Below the pieces are notes generated by a model, which did no database searches, was not told where the DNA came from, and saw only the letters and a program-made list of their open reading frames with translations. A stretch of 64,000 nt of DNA, taken from contig PLMK01000026.1 in assembly GCA_003142475.1 (NCBI GenBank), forward strand, positions 71,299-135,298, in the 5' to 3' direction. The DNA is from Ignavibacteriota bacterium. GTDB taxonomy: Bacteria > Bacteroidota > Ignavibacteria > UBA10030. The position numbers and the translations under genes were made by a program. Shown here piece by piece: positions 1 to 8,936 of the stretch (the first letter of the stretch is position 1; each line of letters starts with the position of its first letter).

Positions 1-448
1 CGTCAGCGGTCATCCTAAGCAAATTACAAAAGCACTTAACCGGCTCGACATCATCGCGGATACATTTCTATCCGTCAACACACCAATACAAACGGCAATT
101 CCAAAACTTCTATGCTTTGCTTCAGATATCGAAAATCAAATTCGCTTGAGGGTTCAAACTAACTATAAGTTGTTGCAGAAAATATTTGCAGGCTCAAACA
201 CCTCCATATTTCAAATAGAGGGTGGATGGTATGCAATCCTTCAGCTTCCGCAGATTCACAGTGACGATCAGTGGGCAGAAGAAATCTTTACACATCAAAA
301 TGTCATCGTACAACCTGGACATTATTATGGCATTGAACAGAAGTCGTGTATTGTACTCAGCCTTCTTCCTATTTTAGATATATTTGAGAATGCTGTAATA
401 AAAATGCATAAATTTATCGAAAAAAACTCATCGTATAAAAACAACTAA
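1..448 (+). CDS. PLP-dependent class I/II aminotransferase, C-terminal part (partial)
   Basis: The reading frame is open from base 2 and runs off the left edge, so only about the last 148 residues are present; the ORF-track start at 146 is an internal codon. The visible part matches the small-domain end of fold-type I aminotransferases: an ALNRLDIIADTFLSVNTP-like helix, an EGGWYAILQLP strand, and a late VIVQPGHYYG segment that corresponds to the 'V.V.PG..F' stretch of the family. The catalytic lysine lies upstream and is not visible. Substrate cannot be judged from this fragment. A hairpin overlaps the stop codon. Family call is firm, substrate unknown. Confidence 0.8.
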   Translation, partial: VSGHPKQITKALNRLDIIADTFLSVNTPIQTAIPKLLCFASDIENQIRLRVQTNYKLLQKIFAGSNTSIFQIEGGWYAILQLPQIHSDDQWAEEIFTHQNVIVQPGHYYGIEQKSCIVLSLLPILDIFENAVIKMHKFIEKNSSYKNN

Positions 449-480
449 ATTTCCTCATGTTATTACGGGAATATTTAGTT
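443..480 (+). terminator. Possible stem-loop at the aminotransferase stop codon
   Basis: AACTAAAT at 443-450 pairs with ATTTAGTT at 473-480, extended by TTCC/GGAA. The stem includes the TAA stop codon. There is no clean T-run after it, so termination is uncertain. Confidence 0.25.
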
Positions 481-500
481 ATACTTTCCAAATAATCGCA

Positions 501-528
501 TTGCTTTTTTTTCACTAATAGTTATACT
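501..528 (+). promoter_or_regulatory. Putative sigma70-type promoter of the PBCV-adaptor-like gene
   Basis: TTGCTT (501-506), a 16-bp spacer, then TATACT (523-528), located about 60 bp upstream of the ATG at 590. The -10 box is close to consensus. Inferred by eye only. Confidence 0.45.
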
Positions 529-589
529 AGATCCACTTAATCCACGTGCAGTTCTATATTCAAATCATCCACCAAAAGGAGACCTAGTT

Positions 590-955
590 ATGAAAAAACT
601 GATGATGATTCTTATGCTTGTTGTTGCTGTAGTATTATCGCAGGCAACGTTTGCACAGGATACATCTGCTGTGAAGAAGGCAGCAAAGAAAGAAGCTAAA
701 GCCGAGAAAGTAAAAGACGCAGTAAAAGCAAATGATGAAGCTGTTGGTAAGACCAATGACGGGAAAGTAGTGTTCGCAGGATCCAAGGGCGGGCATTATT
801 ACTTGAACGATAAGGGCGATAAAACATACGTAAAAGATTTTGTGGGTGCTAAGATTATCGGCCAGACTAAAGATGGAAAATCTATATACGAAGGTCCGCG
901 CGGTGGTCATTACTATTACAATGACAAAGGCGACAAAGTGTATGTGAAGAAGTAA
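590..955 (+). CDS. Small secreted protein with two PBCV-basic-adaptor-type repeats
   Basis: A 121-residue protein. It begins with a signal peptide (MKKLMMILMLVV...ATFAQ, cleavage near residue 22), followed by a Lys/Ala-rich charged linker (about 25-50). Two copies of a roughly 30-residue unit follow: GGHYYLNDKGDKTYV in the first and GGHYYYNDKGDKVYV in the second, each preceded by G(K/Q)T(N/K)DGK. This pattern matches the PBCV-specific basic adaptor domain family, named from chlorella viruses and also found in bacterial secreted proteins; its function is unknown. The ATG is preceded by AAAGGAG at good spacing. It is a monocistronic unit with its own promoter and terminator. The protein is probably periplasmic or exported. 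Confidence 0.75.
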   Translation: MKKLMMILMLVVAVVLSQATFAQDTSAVKKAAKKEAKAEKVKDAVKANDEAVGKTNDGKVVFAGSKGGHYYLNDKGDKTYVKDFVGAKIIGQTKDGKSIYEGPRGGHYYYNDKGDKVYVKK

Positions 956-1062
956 TAGCTATCTTTTTCTTAGTTTTTCTATAACCAAAGAAAAGATATC
1001 CACCAAAAAGGTGCATATTTCGACTCAAGAAACAATGCATTTTTAAGCCGGCAATTACTATG

Positions 1063-1093
1063 AAAGCGAGGGGTTTTTTACTCTCGCTTTTTT
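1063..1093 (+). terminator. Rho-independent terminator
   Basis: AAAGCGAG (1063-1070) and CTCGCTTT (1083-1090) form an 8-bp stem with a 12-nt loop, followed by more T residues. It sits 107 bp after the PBCV-adaptor-like gene and before the next promoter. Confidence 0.7.
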
Positions 1094-1130
1094 GTTCCAT
1101 CGCTATTTATTTACTTCCGGGCACATTTAG

Positions 1131-1159
1131 TTGACTCTTTTCCCAAATTCGTCTACTTT
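1131..1159 (+). promoter_or_regulatory. Putative sigma70-type promoter of the response regulator gene
   Basis: TTGACT (1131-1136), a 17-bp spacer and TACTTT (1154-1159), 31 bp upstream of the ATG at 1191. Same -35 hexamer and spacing as the trp promoter in this window. Confidence 0.55.
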
Positions 1160-1190
1160 CGTATAGGAAATATCATAAGGAGAAATTCTC

Positions 1191-2588
1191 ATGTCGTCGA
1201 CAATATTATCTCCCGAAGAGCGGAACTCTCGGGTTTCTGCTCTTTTGCACCAGGTGGACGAAGATGTAAAATCACAAAAACTTGATGCGGCACTAGATAA
1301 AATCCGTAAGGTCTATGAGTTCGATATAAAAAATATCTACGCACGTGCATATGAAGAGCGTATTCTTATTATGATGATGGAAAAAGAGCGAGCAACTAAC
1401 ATACGTGAAGCAAAGCAGCAAGCGGCAGAACAGGTGGATCAAGAGGTTAAGAAGCGACTTAAGGATTTCTATAAACAACAAGAACTTGAGTCACAGAAAC
1501 GCAAACAAGAAGAGAAGACAGAACAAGTTCTGGAAAACCGTGCGCGCCAGGCTTCCGTAAGCGAAGTGCAGGAGGTGGCACACAAGGATATTACCGCTAT
1601 TGAAAAAGATACTGCGCGGAAAATTGAAGACCTTGAAAGAAGATTGATCGCTCAATTTCAGCAGACGATGCCAGGCATCTCTTCTATCGGTACGACAGCC
1701 AGTGTTGATAGTATCCGAGCAGAGTACGAAGCAAAACTTCAACAATATAAAATTGCCGAAGAAGAACGGAAAAAAATTCAGGACGAAGCGTTCCTCAAAA
1801 TGAAAGAGGAACAGAAGCGTGCAGAAGATAAGTTGATGCATCAGATGGAAGAAGAGCGAGAAGCGCTGTTAGAGCACGAGCGTGAAAAAACGAAACAGCA
1901 AGAACTTGATTCTTACCGAACACTAATGAAATTAATGATGCAATTAGCTGTTCCCGCGGAAGTGCAGTCTTCGCTATTGCAATCGCTTAAAATATCATTC
2001 TCCATCAGCGATACTGAACACATGGAAACAGAACGCTCGGTACAGGTAAGCGCCTACGTTGATGCGGTAAGCAAACTCTGGCAAAGTGGTAATCCTCCCG
2101 ATGAAGATTTGATGCATCTCAAAAATCTCCAGCAATTTTTCAAAATATCAGATGACGAACATGTTTCTATTACAAAACGCGTCAAGAAAGAATTAGGCAT
2201 GCCAGACGAGACAGCCATTATTGTTGTTATCGATGATGATCCATCTATCCGTAAATATGTAGATCACATTCTCAAGAAAACATACAAAACTGTGATCACC
2301 GCAGCAACTGCAGAGACAGCTCTACCGGAGATTCAGAAAATAGCACCGTCCCTCATTATTAGCGATGTCAATCTGGGTGTTGGCATGATGAGCGGCTTTT
2401 CCTTTTATGAAAAAATTGTTGCCGGTACATATGGTGAAAAATTGAAGTCAGTCGCGTTCGTATTAATGAGTTCCCTGGAAGACGACTTCTTTGTGCGAAG
2501 TGCTAAACAAATGGGCGTTAAAGCGTACCTCGCAAAACCATTTACGCGTGAATCATTAGAAGCAATTGTAAAAAACGCACTTGCCTGA
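1191..2588 (+). CDS. Coiled-coil protein with C-terminal response-regulator receiver domain
   Basis: 465 residues. The first 340 are predicted helical: a TPR-like start (residues 10-60), then a long highly charged Glu/Lys/Gln coiled coil (about 60-245) and a further helical section. The last roughly 124 residues are a CheY-like receiver: acidic pocket IDDDPS near residue 347, phospho-acceptor Asp in SDVNLG near residue 392, and the conserved Lys in AKPF near residue 449. There is no DNA-binding output domain; the receiver is at the C terminus, so the coiled coil is the probable output or scaffold. A strong AAGGAG lies upstream. The glycosyltransferase-deacetylase gene follows after 18 bp and is probably co-transcribed, which suggests a role in envelope or polysaccharide control (inference). 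No cognate kinase is in the window. Confidence 0.8.
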   Translation: MSSTILSPEERNSRVSALLHQVDEDVKSQKLDAALDKIRKVYEFDIKNIYARAYEERILIMMMEKERATNIREAKQQAAEQVDQEVKKRLKDFYKQQELESQKRKQEEKTEQVLENRARQASVSEVQEVAHKDITAIEKDTARKIEDLERRLIAQFQQTMPGISSIGTTASVDSIRAEYEAKLQQYKIAEEERKKIQDEAFLKMKEEQKRAEDKLMHQMEEEREALLEHEREKTKQQELDSYRTLMKLMMQLAVPAEVQSSLLQSLKISFSISDTEHMETERSVQVSAYVDAVSKLWQSGNPPDEDLMHLKNLQQFFKISDDEHVSITKRVKKELGMPDETAIIVVIDDDPSIRKYVDHILKKTYKTVITAATAETALPEIQKIAPSLIISDVNLGVGMMSGFSFYEKIVAGTYGEKLKSVAFVLMSSLEDDFFVRSAKQMGVKAYLAKPFTRESLEAIVKNALA

Positions 2589-2606
2589 TGCAAAGCGCTT
2601 AATTAC

Positions 2607-4451
2607 ATGAATATTCTCCATGTCCTCTCTCAGTTCGAGGTAACTGGGGCAGAGGTGTATGCAGTTACGCTTGCTTCGGCACAACGACGTCTCGGACACT
2701 CAGTCACACTAGTTTCTGATACACTTCACATCCCGTTCGATGGCAGTTTCATTACACAACCAATCGAGAAAAGATCATACCTTCAGCGATTTCGGAACAT
2801 CACATTTCTTATTCGTTTGATTCGAGAAAAAAACATTCACATTGTGCACGGGCATTCAAGAGCGGCATGCTGGGTGTGCAACCTTGCAACACTCTTCACC
2901 AACATACCGTTTGTTTCTACAATACATGGGCGTCAGCATTTGCATACGAGCAGTAAAATTTGGAGCGTATATGGGACAAATATCATTGCCGTAAGTAAAA
3001 GCTTGAGAGAACATCTTATTCACGAGCTTAATCTTGACCCTAAACACATTACGACAATTCCCAATGGATTTGAAACACAACGTTGGATTAGCGCAGCGTT
3101 GACTCAATCAGACTTAAATGTTTTCGGCGTGCCTCCAGGAATTCCAATTCTTCTCTTTGTAGGAAGATTCTCGGGTCCAAAGGGCGATATTGTGAGATTT
3201 CTTATCTCCGAAGTCTATCCTGAATTGGTGAAGAAAATACCTTGCTCTTTGCAAATTATCGGTGGATTGAATGTTCCAGTAGATATTCCAAAGCATGTTC
3301 AACAAATACAGAAACATTTTGGCAAGACCAGTGTTGTACTCAGAGAATTCCAAAGAGATCTTATTCCTTTTCTACATGCTGCGAATGTTGTCATTGGATC
3401 TGGGCGCGTTGTAATGGAATCGCTTATGATAGGCAAGCCTACTATTGCATTTGGCGAAAGTGATTACGAAGGATTAGTTACACCGGAAAATTACGAAACA
3501 GTGCGACAAACAAATTTTGGCGATACTGGAATTCGGCAGATAATGAATACTAAATTAGTTGTGGATGATCTGATTGCGATTCTCAACAAATCACAGACGG
3601 CAATAGATTCACAGATATTACAGAAACGCGTACAAGATATTTGTGATATCAATATTGTGGAACGAAAGATAAACGCTGTGTATCAATCTGCTATTGCCGC
3701 AGTAAAATCTCCCCTAACTATTCCTGTATTAATGTATCATCGCGTTGTACCGGAAGCACCAAATAATTCAAGTCATGGCATTTGGGTCACATTACACTCT
3801 TTTGAACAAAATCTTATTTCACTTAAACAACGTGGTTATTCACCGATCACATTTGAACAGTATCAGCTTTTTCTTGATGGTAAATTCATATTACCGAAGA
3901 AGCCCATCATCTTAACATTCGACGATGGATATGAAGATAACTATACCTGCGCATTTCCGTTGTTGAAGAAATATGGATTTTCAGCCGTCATCTTTCTTGT
4001 TACCGACGCAATGCGGCGGACTAATTTTTGGGATGCTGACGAACCAGAGGTATTATTAATGAATGAGAAACAAATACGCGAAATGTCAGCAGCAGGCATC
4101 GAGTTTGGCTCGCACACCGTTATACATACCAATCTTTCTAAATGTTCACGAGAACAAATCAGAAAAGAACTTGTTGAATCAAAACAGATGATCGAACAAC
4201 TGACGGGAAAAGAAGTTGTTTCTATTGCGTATCCATACGGCGCCGTCAATGAAACAATCAAATCTATCGCAACTGAAATCGGATACGAATTTGGCATTGC
4301 GACCAACAGCGGTCCGCTTAAATTTTATGAGGATTTGTTCGAGATTCGCCGCACACAGATTTTCCCATGGACAGATAGATTGGGTTTTTGGAAAAAAACA
4401 CAGCACTGGTACTTGAAATACAAACAAAGGAAATCGAATTACACGGAATAA
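2607..4451 (+). CDS. Fusion of GT4-type glycosyltransferase and polysaccharide deacetylase (NodB) domain
   Basis: 614 residues with two enzymatic modules. Residues 1-365 look like a GT-B glycosyltransferase of the group 1/GT4 type: N-terminal LSQFEVTGAEVYAV, IVHGHSR, an IPNGF turn, LLFVGRFSGPKG, and VVMESLMIGKPTIAFGE, which carries the E-x7-E-type nucleotide-sugar site. From about residue 373 the protein is a NodB-like deacetylase: PVLMYHRVVP, the metal and catalytic motif TFDDGYEDN (near 437), the His-x3-His metal pair in SHTVIHTN (near 502) and the substrate-groove motif AYPYG. No signal peptide is visible, so action is probably cytoplasmic or at the inner membrane. Likely role is synthesis and N-deacetylation of a surface polysaccharide; the exact sugar is unknown. 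It ends 22 bp before the convergent batE. Confidence 0.85.
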   Translation: MNILHVLSQFEVTGAEVYAVTLASAQRRLGHSVTLVSDTLHIPFDGSFITQPIEKRSYLQRFRNITFLIRLIREKNIHIVHGHSRAACWVCNLATLFTNIPFVSTIHGRQHLHTSSKIWSVYGTNIIAVSKSLREHLIHELNLDPKHITTIPNGFETQRWISAALTQSDLNVFGVPPGIPILLFVGRFSGPKGDIVRFLISEVYPELVKKIPCSLQIIGGLNVPVDIPKHVQQIQKHFGKTSVVLREFQRDLIPFLHAANVVIGSGRVVMESLMIGKPTIAFGESDYEGLVTPENYETVRQTNFGDTGIRQIMNTKLVVDDLIAILNKSQTAIDSQILQKRVQDICDINIVERKINAVYQSAIAAVKSPLTIPVLMYHRVVPEAPNNSSHGIWVTLHSFEQNLISLKQRGYSPITFEQYQLFLDGKFILPKKPIILTFDDGYEDNYTCAFPLLKKYGFSAVIFLVTDAMRRTNFWDADEPEVLLMNEKQIREMSAAGIEFGSHTVIHTNLSKCSREQIRKELVESKQMIEQLTGKEVVSIAYPYGAVNETIKSIATEIGYEFGIATNSGPLKFYEDLFEIRRTQIFPWTDRLGFWKKTQHWYLKYKQRKSNYTE

Positions 4452-4473
4452 CTATTCTTTCGAGAACACTGAT

Positions 4474-5238
4474 TCAAATCCGCTCGCACTGTTCAGATGG
4501 AATCCATCCGATTTTTCCATCTACGAGTATTACCTTCACCCACTCACCGACAGCATCAGTTAATTTCACTTTCACTCCTTCATGAATTACAAACGCATCA
4601 ACGGCATTTACGTCTGGAGATGATTTAGCGGTCACAGTCTGCGCAATGATAATGGCTTTATCCTGTGCTGTATCCCTAAGTGATTGAGTACCCAACATAG
4701 CCGCCCAGAGCACAACTAATGTACAAGATATGAAGAATAAAATGCGTGCAGCACGAAGAATACCTGGGATCATTACCAAATACATCGTTGCAAGCGAACC
4801 AAAGAGCAATATCCAGCTAAAAACGAAAGCAATGCGGACAGTTTCATGCGGCATCAGAGAGCCAACAGTACGCATCCATTGAATTAGAAACATATCCGGT
4901 ACTGCCTCTATCCGATCAACTGTTTTCAGATATGCTAATTTTAAATTATGTTTTATATCGAGATCATTAGGACGTAATTGTGCAGCACGTTCATACGAAA
5001 GGATCGCCCTTGCAAGTTGTTTATCACGGTAATAGGCATTGCCGAGATTAAAATACAGCTCGGCGCTGAATTTTCCCTGTTTGATAATGCCTTCGTATTC
5101 ATTTGCTGCGTCCTGATATTTACCGGCGCGATACAATTCATTACCACGGTTGAATGCATCATCCGTCGATTGTGCTAACATTACGCAATGTAAGAGTGCA
5201 ATTACATATACAAATAAAATCCATCGCACGTGTTTCAT
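4474..5238 (-). CDS. batE: BatE-like TPR and SH3 membrane protein
   Basis: 254 residues. A signal peptide or N-terminal membrane anchor (residues 1-22) is followed by two to three TPR units (GNELYRAGKYQDAANEYEGI; LYFNLGNAYYRDKQLARAILSYERA), two transmembrane segments (about 135-185) and a C-terminal bacterial SH3-like domain ending in VKVILVDGKIGWIPSEQ. This order is that of BatE in Bacteroidota aerotolerance operons. It is the last gene of the operon and its ATG overlaps the batD stop by 4 nt, so it is translationally coupled. Function in the family is unresolved; the Bat proteins are thought to form an envelope complex with the MoxR chaperone. Confidence 0.85.
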   Translation of the reverse strand: MKHVRWILFVYVIALLHCVMLAQSTDDAFNRGNELYRAGKYQDAANEYEGIIKQGKFSAELYFNLGNAYYRDKQLARAILSYERAAQLRPNDLDIKHNLKLAYLKTVDRIEAVPDMFLIQWMRTVGSLMPHETVRIAFVFSWILLFGSLATMYLVMIPGILRAARILFFISCTLVVLWAAMLGTQSLRDTAQDKAIIIAQTVTAKSSPDVNAVDAFVIHEGVKVKLTDAVGEWVKVILVDGKIGWIPSEQCERI

Positions 5239-7079
5239 GCATTGCCTCGCTTGCCAAATGATTGCTCAATACTATTTATGGCACTGGCAGCGATATCGAG
5301 TAATTCTCTGCGAGCATCGGTTGTATCCGATCCCGGCGCATAACGCACAAATTCCGCGCGCTCCATGCACATCTTTAATGATTGAATGACTTCTTCATTG
5401 ACGCCATTATGCCTTAATTTTACAATTGCTTCTTCCATCACAAATTTCGATTTCGGAGTGCGAAGTTTATGTTCAAGATATACCATTAGGGCTCTTAGAA
5501 TCTCTGCGTGATAACTTTCGGTGTTACCTTGTTCAAGCAATGCACGTGCTTTCTTCAAGCGGCGCGACGCTTCCCGTCCAGCCGTCTCAAATAGAAGTCG
5601 TGGCATATCACCGTAAATTTTTTCCCTACGCTTACGGTAAAACCATGCACCGGTAAACGCTAACGGTGGCAGAATTATTCCAAATATAAACCACAATGAA
5701 GATTTTGTTTCATCTGCACTTTGCAGATGACCGATAGAGAGTTTTAAAAATCGAATATCTTCCCCAAGCATACGCACATCTTCTTTCGCAGTTAAGCTGA
5801 TGCCTGAACTTGAAAAATCTTTTCCCGGCGCAATTGAGAACTCAAATTTTGGTGAACGAAGAGTGATATATTCTCTCTTGTCAAGATCGAAATATACAAA
5901 TTGCAACGGCTCTAATACGCGCTGACCTGCATTTCTTGGAATGAGTAGATATTCAGCAATTTTTTTTCCGCGAATAATTCCTCCATCGCGAGAAATCTCT
6001 TCCGATATTTTTGGTTCATACGATTCCATATCGGCTGGCAGTTGCGGTTTCGGCAGCGTCACTAACTTAACGTTGCCGGAACCAAGCACAGAAACACGAA
6101 GCGTGATGGGATCTCCCGCCTTCACATTGCGCGTGTCAACGCTTGCATTGAAAGCAAATCGTCCAATGGCACCGGAAAATCCTGATGGTGCATTTGCTGG
6201 AATCGGATCAACAATAATTGTTAGAGGATTAGATTTCACATCCATATTCACAGTTTGTACTTGCTGGAAAAACGGATCATTAAAAAACTGATCGAATGGA
6301 TCATTGCTGCGCCGTTTGGACTGCACTTGCACAGCGCAGCGAGTTTCAAGCGGTGCAATTTTTAAATTACCGGCTTGTGTCGCAAACAACGCTGTCTTCT
6401 TTATTACAATTGTACGATATTGTTTACCGTTCAACATTTCCGTCGTCTGAATCGGCTGCTTTGGCATCTCAAAATCTTCGCTCCAAAACCCATCAAATGT
6501 CGGCGCTTTTGCGAGATCATATCCGGTCACAGATACGCGTGTGTACAATTTGAATATAACGATCAGTTGTTCACCCTGCCGCACACGTTGTTTATCGGCA
6601 AAAGCTTTGATGATGAGATTGTCGCCTGCATCGGCGGCGGGTTGATTAGATTGAGATTGCTGTTGCTTTGGTTTTCCTTGCAAAACCTCAATTTGAATTG
6701 GCTCAGACTTCAGCGTCTTACCTTTATATTCAATCGTCGCTGAACCAATTGTTATTTTTCCAGATTGACGCGCATATAAAATATATGTATAGCTTATGGA
6801 AGCAGACATCTTACCGTTAACCCACTGCATATTTGTTGATTGATTTGGGCCGGAGATTACAACAAATTGTCCAAAATTCGGGGCTTTAAAATCCCTCACA
6901 CTGTTGTAATCGCTTCCATCGAACGTGAACGTGGCTTGAAATTGTTCGCCCGCTGCAATTCGCGACTGTGCTGCCGAAGCAGTGAATGTACCGTCTTGTG
7001 CAATAGCAACAGTTGAACTGAAGCCTAAGATCGCTCCGATAAATAAGAAAAATAAATATTTGTGAATTCTATCGAACAT
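5235..7079 (-). CDS. batD: BatD family protein (aerotolerance operon)
   Basis: 614 residues. A signal peptide (residues 1-27, ending TVAIAQ) is followed by several tandem beta-sandwich repeats typical of BatD: GEQFQATFTFDG, RVRQGEQLIVIFKLYT and VKAGDPITLRVSVLGSGN all start such repeats. A transmembrane helix lies near residues 455-480 (SLWFIFGIILPPLAFTGAWFY), followed by a cytoplasmic helical tail of about 130 residues. BatD is the large periplasmic member of the Bat system and is predicted to contact BatA/BatB. A 94-bp gap separates it from batBC. Length and layout are normal for the family. Confidence 0.9.
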   Translation of the reverse strand: MFDRIHKYLFFLFIGAILGFSSTVAIAQDGTFTASAAQSRIAAGEQFQATFTFDGSDYNSVRDFKAPNFGQFVVISGPNQSTNMQWVNGKMSASISYTYILYARQSGKITIGSATIEYKGKTLKSEPIQIEVLQGKPKQQQSQSNQPAADAGDNLIIKAFADKQRVRQGEQLIVIFKLYTRVSVTGYDLAKAPTFDGFWSEDFEMPKQPIQTTEMLNGKQYRTIVIKKTALFATQAGNLKIAPLETRCAVQVQSKRRSNDPFDQFFNDPFFQQVQTVNMDVKSNPLTIIVDPIPANAPSGFSGAIGRFAFNASVDTRNVKAGDPITLRVSVLGSGNVKLVTLPKPQLPADMESYEPKISEEISRDGGIIRGKKIAEYLLIPRNAGQRVLEPLQFVYFDLDKREYITLRSPKFEFSIAPGKDFSSSGISLTAKEDVRMLGEDIRFLKLSIGHLQSADETKSSLWFIFGIILPPLAFTGAWFYRKRREKIYGDMPRLLFETAGREASRRLKKARALLEQGNTESYHAEILRALMVYLEHKLRTPKSKFVMEEAIVKLRHNGVNEEVIQSLKMCMERAEFVRYAPGSDTTDARRELLDIAASAINSIEQSFGKRGNA

Positions 7080-7172
7080 CTTTTAAGTTGTTCTGTTTTG
7101 CTGTCAACATTCAGCATTCCGCTTTCAGTGTTTCAATTTCATCAATGACAGACAATTGACGCCGTAAAATAT

Positions 7173-8918
7173 TTACCAATCTTTCTCCACTTTCACATGC
7201 ACCGCTTCTCGTTTGCGGAGGTTTTTCTGAACTTCCTTTTCGTTATTCCGCATCGCATCTAAAATTCTATCAGCTTCTTGCTTCGGCATTTGATTCTTCT
7301 TCTGAATTTGCTGGCGTGTTTGATCCTGTTTCGCCTCTTCTTGCTTTTGCTGCTCTTGTTTCTGCTGCTGGTTCTGTTGTTGATTCTGTGGCTGATTTTG
7401 TTTTTGTTGATCTTTATTCTGATCCTGTTTCTGGTTTTTATTCTGCTGTTTTTGTTGTTGTTGCTGCTGTGCTAATTTTGCACGCGCCATCTGTAAATTG
7501 TAGCGTGTGTCTTCATCATTTGGATTCAAGCGAAGCGATTGTTTATATGCATTGATCGCTTCCTGATATTTATTGGATTGATAGAGCGAGTTGCCAGTAT
7601 TGTAATATGTTGCAGCACGTTCTTCAGGTGATTTCATCGAAACACCCGAGTTGCCGTATTCCCGCATTGCTTCATCGAATCGCTGCTGTTTATAATACGA
7701 ATTTCCCAGATTAAATTGTGCTTCTTTTGACTTTGGGTTTTTCTCTAATGCTTTTTTGTATGCTACTTCGGCATCGGTGTATTTACTTTTACCGTACACG
7801 TGATTGCCTTCACTAATGTATGAACGAACCGTCTGCGCCGTTGCGCTTGCTGAAATAACTAAAACAATAAACATTGTCACCGCGGCAGGTAATATTTTTT
7901 TAAGCCACACGGCTAACTTCGTACGTTTTTCAGAAAGCATCACTTCAATTATTAAAAATAGAATTGCGAATGCCAATGGATATTGATACCGTGTTTCATA
8001 TCCCGTGATTTGCTTTGTTCCGAATTCCACTTTTTCTAACGAACCTAATTCTTTAAAAATGTCATCAATCTCGTTGCCGCCGCTCGTAGCTCGGTGATAG
8101 GATCCGCCGGTTGTGGCAGCAATTTGCTGCAGCATCGTTTCATCCAATTTGGAGAGGACAATGCTTCCCGATTGATCGCGCTTATAATCAACGCGAGCAC
8201 CGTTTTGATTGAGAACAGGAATTGGTCCGCCTTCTGGTGTTCCCATACCGACAGAATAGACTCGCACACCGGCTTTCTTTGCATCTTCCACTGCTCCCAT
8301 CACATCGCCCTCTGTATTTTCACCATCGGAAACAATCACGATGGCTTTCTGTGTGGGTACATCTTTGGAAAAAGACTTCAACGCAACTTCTATTGCACTG
8401 CCGATCATTGTACCTGGTATTGGTACTGCATCAACATCGATAGCAGACAGAAATAGATCCGCTGCTGCATAATCCGCGGTAAGTGGAAATTGTACAAACG
8501 CATCGCCTGCAAAAACGACCATGCCGACACGATCGCCTGAAAGCTTCCGTAATAATTCCGACACATCGCGCTTGGCTTTTTCTAATCTGCTTGGACGTAT
8601 ATCTTCTGATTTCATGCTCAAAGAAACATCTAGGGCGACAAACAGATCTATGCCTTCGCGTTTTACTTCTTCCAGACGCGTACCGACTTGAGGATTTGCA
8701 ACTGTAAGAATCAAACACGCAATTGCAAGCGACACGAATGTTTGTTTTATTATGCGCATTGCTAGACTTGCTTCAGGTGCAAGCTGTGGAATGAGAGTTT
8801 CACCAACAAACCGGCGCAATTGTTTCTTCTGCCATATGTTTAAGAAGAAGAAGCCAACGCCAAGCGCAGGAATCAGAAGCAAAAACCAGAGATATTCAGG
8901 ATGTTCAAATCTTAACAT
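7173..8918 (-). CDS. batB: BatB-BatC fusion: VWA domain plus TPR protein
   Basis: 581 residues. Residues 1-325 are BatB: two N-terminal membrane helices (PEYLWFLLLIPALG; VSLAIACLILTVA), a von Willebrand A domain with MIDAS DVSLSM (about 92) and a SDGENTEG loop, then a third helix near 310. After a further hydrophobic segment (AVTMFIVLVISASATAQ, about 345-362, which resembles the signal peptide of a stand-alone BatC) come four TPR repeats (about 365-470) and a strongly Gln/Lys/Asn-rich tail. Two genes that are separate in many Bacteroidota are thus one polypeptide here. The retained signal-like segment would place the TPRs in the periplasm. Spacing to batA is 18 bp. Confidence 0.88.
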   Translation of the reverse strand: MLRFEHPEYLWFLLLIPALGVGFFFLNIWQKKQLRRFVGETLIPQLAPEASLAMRIIKQTFVSLAIACLILTVANPQVGTRLEEVKREGIDLFVALDVSLSMKSEDIRPSRLEKAKRDVSELLRKLSGDRVGMVVFAGDAFVQFPLTADYAAADLFLSAIDVDAVPIPGTMIGSAIEVALKSFSKDVPTQKAIVIVSDGENTEGDVMGAVEDAKKAGVRVYSVGMGTPEGGPIPVLNQNGARVDYKRDQSGSIVLSKLDETMLQQIAATTGGSYHRATSGGNEIDDIFKELGSLEKVEFGTKQITGYETRYQYPLAFAILFLIIEVMLSEKRTKLAVWLKKILPAAVTMFIVLVISASATAQTVRSYISEGNHVYGKSKYTDAEVAYKKALEKNPKSKEAQFNLGNSYYKQQRFDEAMREYGNSGVSMKSPEERAATYYNTGNSLYQSNKYQEAINAYKQSLRLNPNDEDTRYNLQMARAKLAQQQQQQKQQNKNQKQDQNKDQQKQNQPQNQQQNQQQKQEQQKQEEAKQDQTRQQIQKKNQMPKQEADRILDAMRNNEKEVQKNLRKREAVHVKVEKDW

Positions 8919-8936
8919 GTTTCAATTGACAACTTT

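Noticed and set aside
7278-7555. Leu- and Val-rich ORFs opposite the BatB-BatC C terminus
   Set aside because: They are antisense readings of the CAG/CAA-rich Gln tract; low complexity and no RBS.
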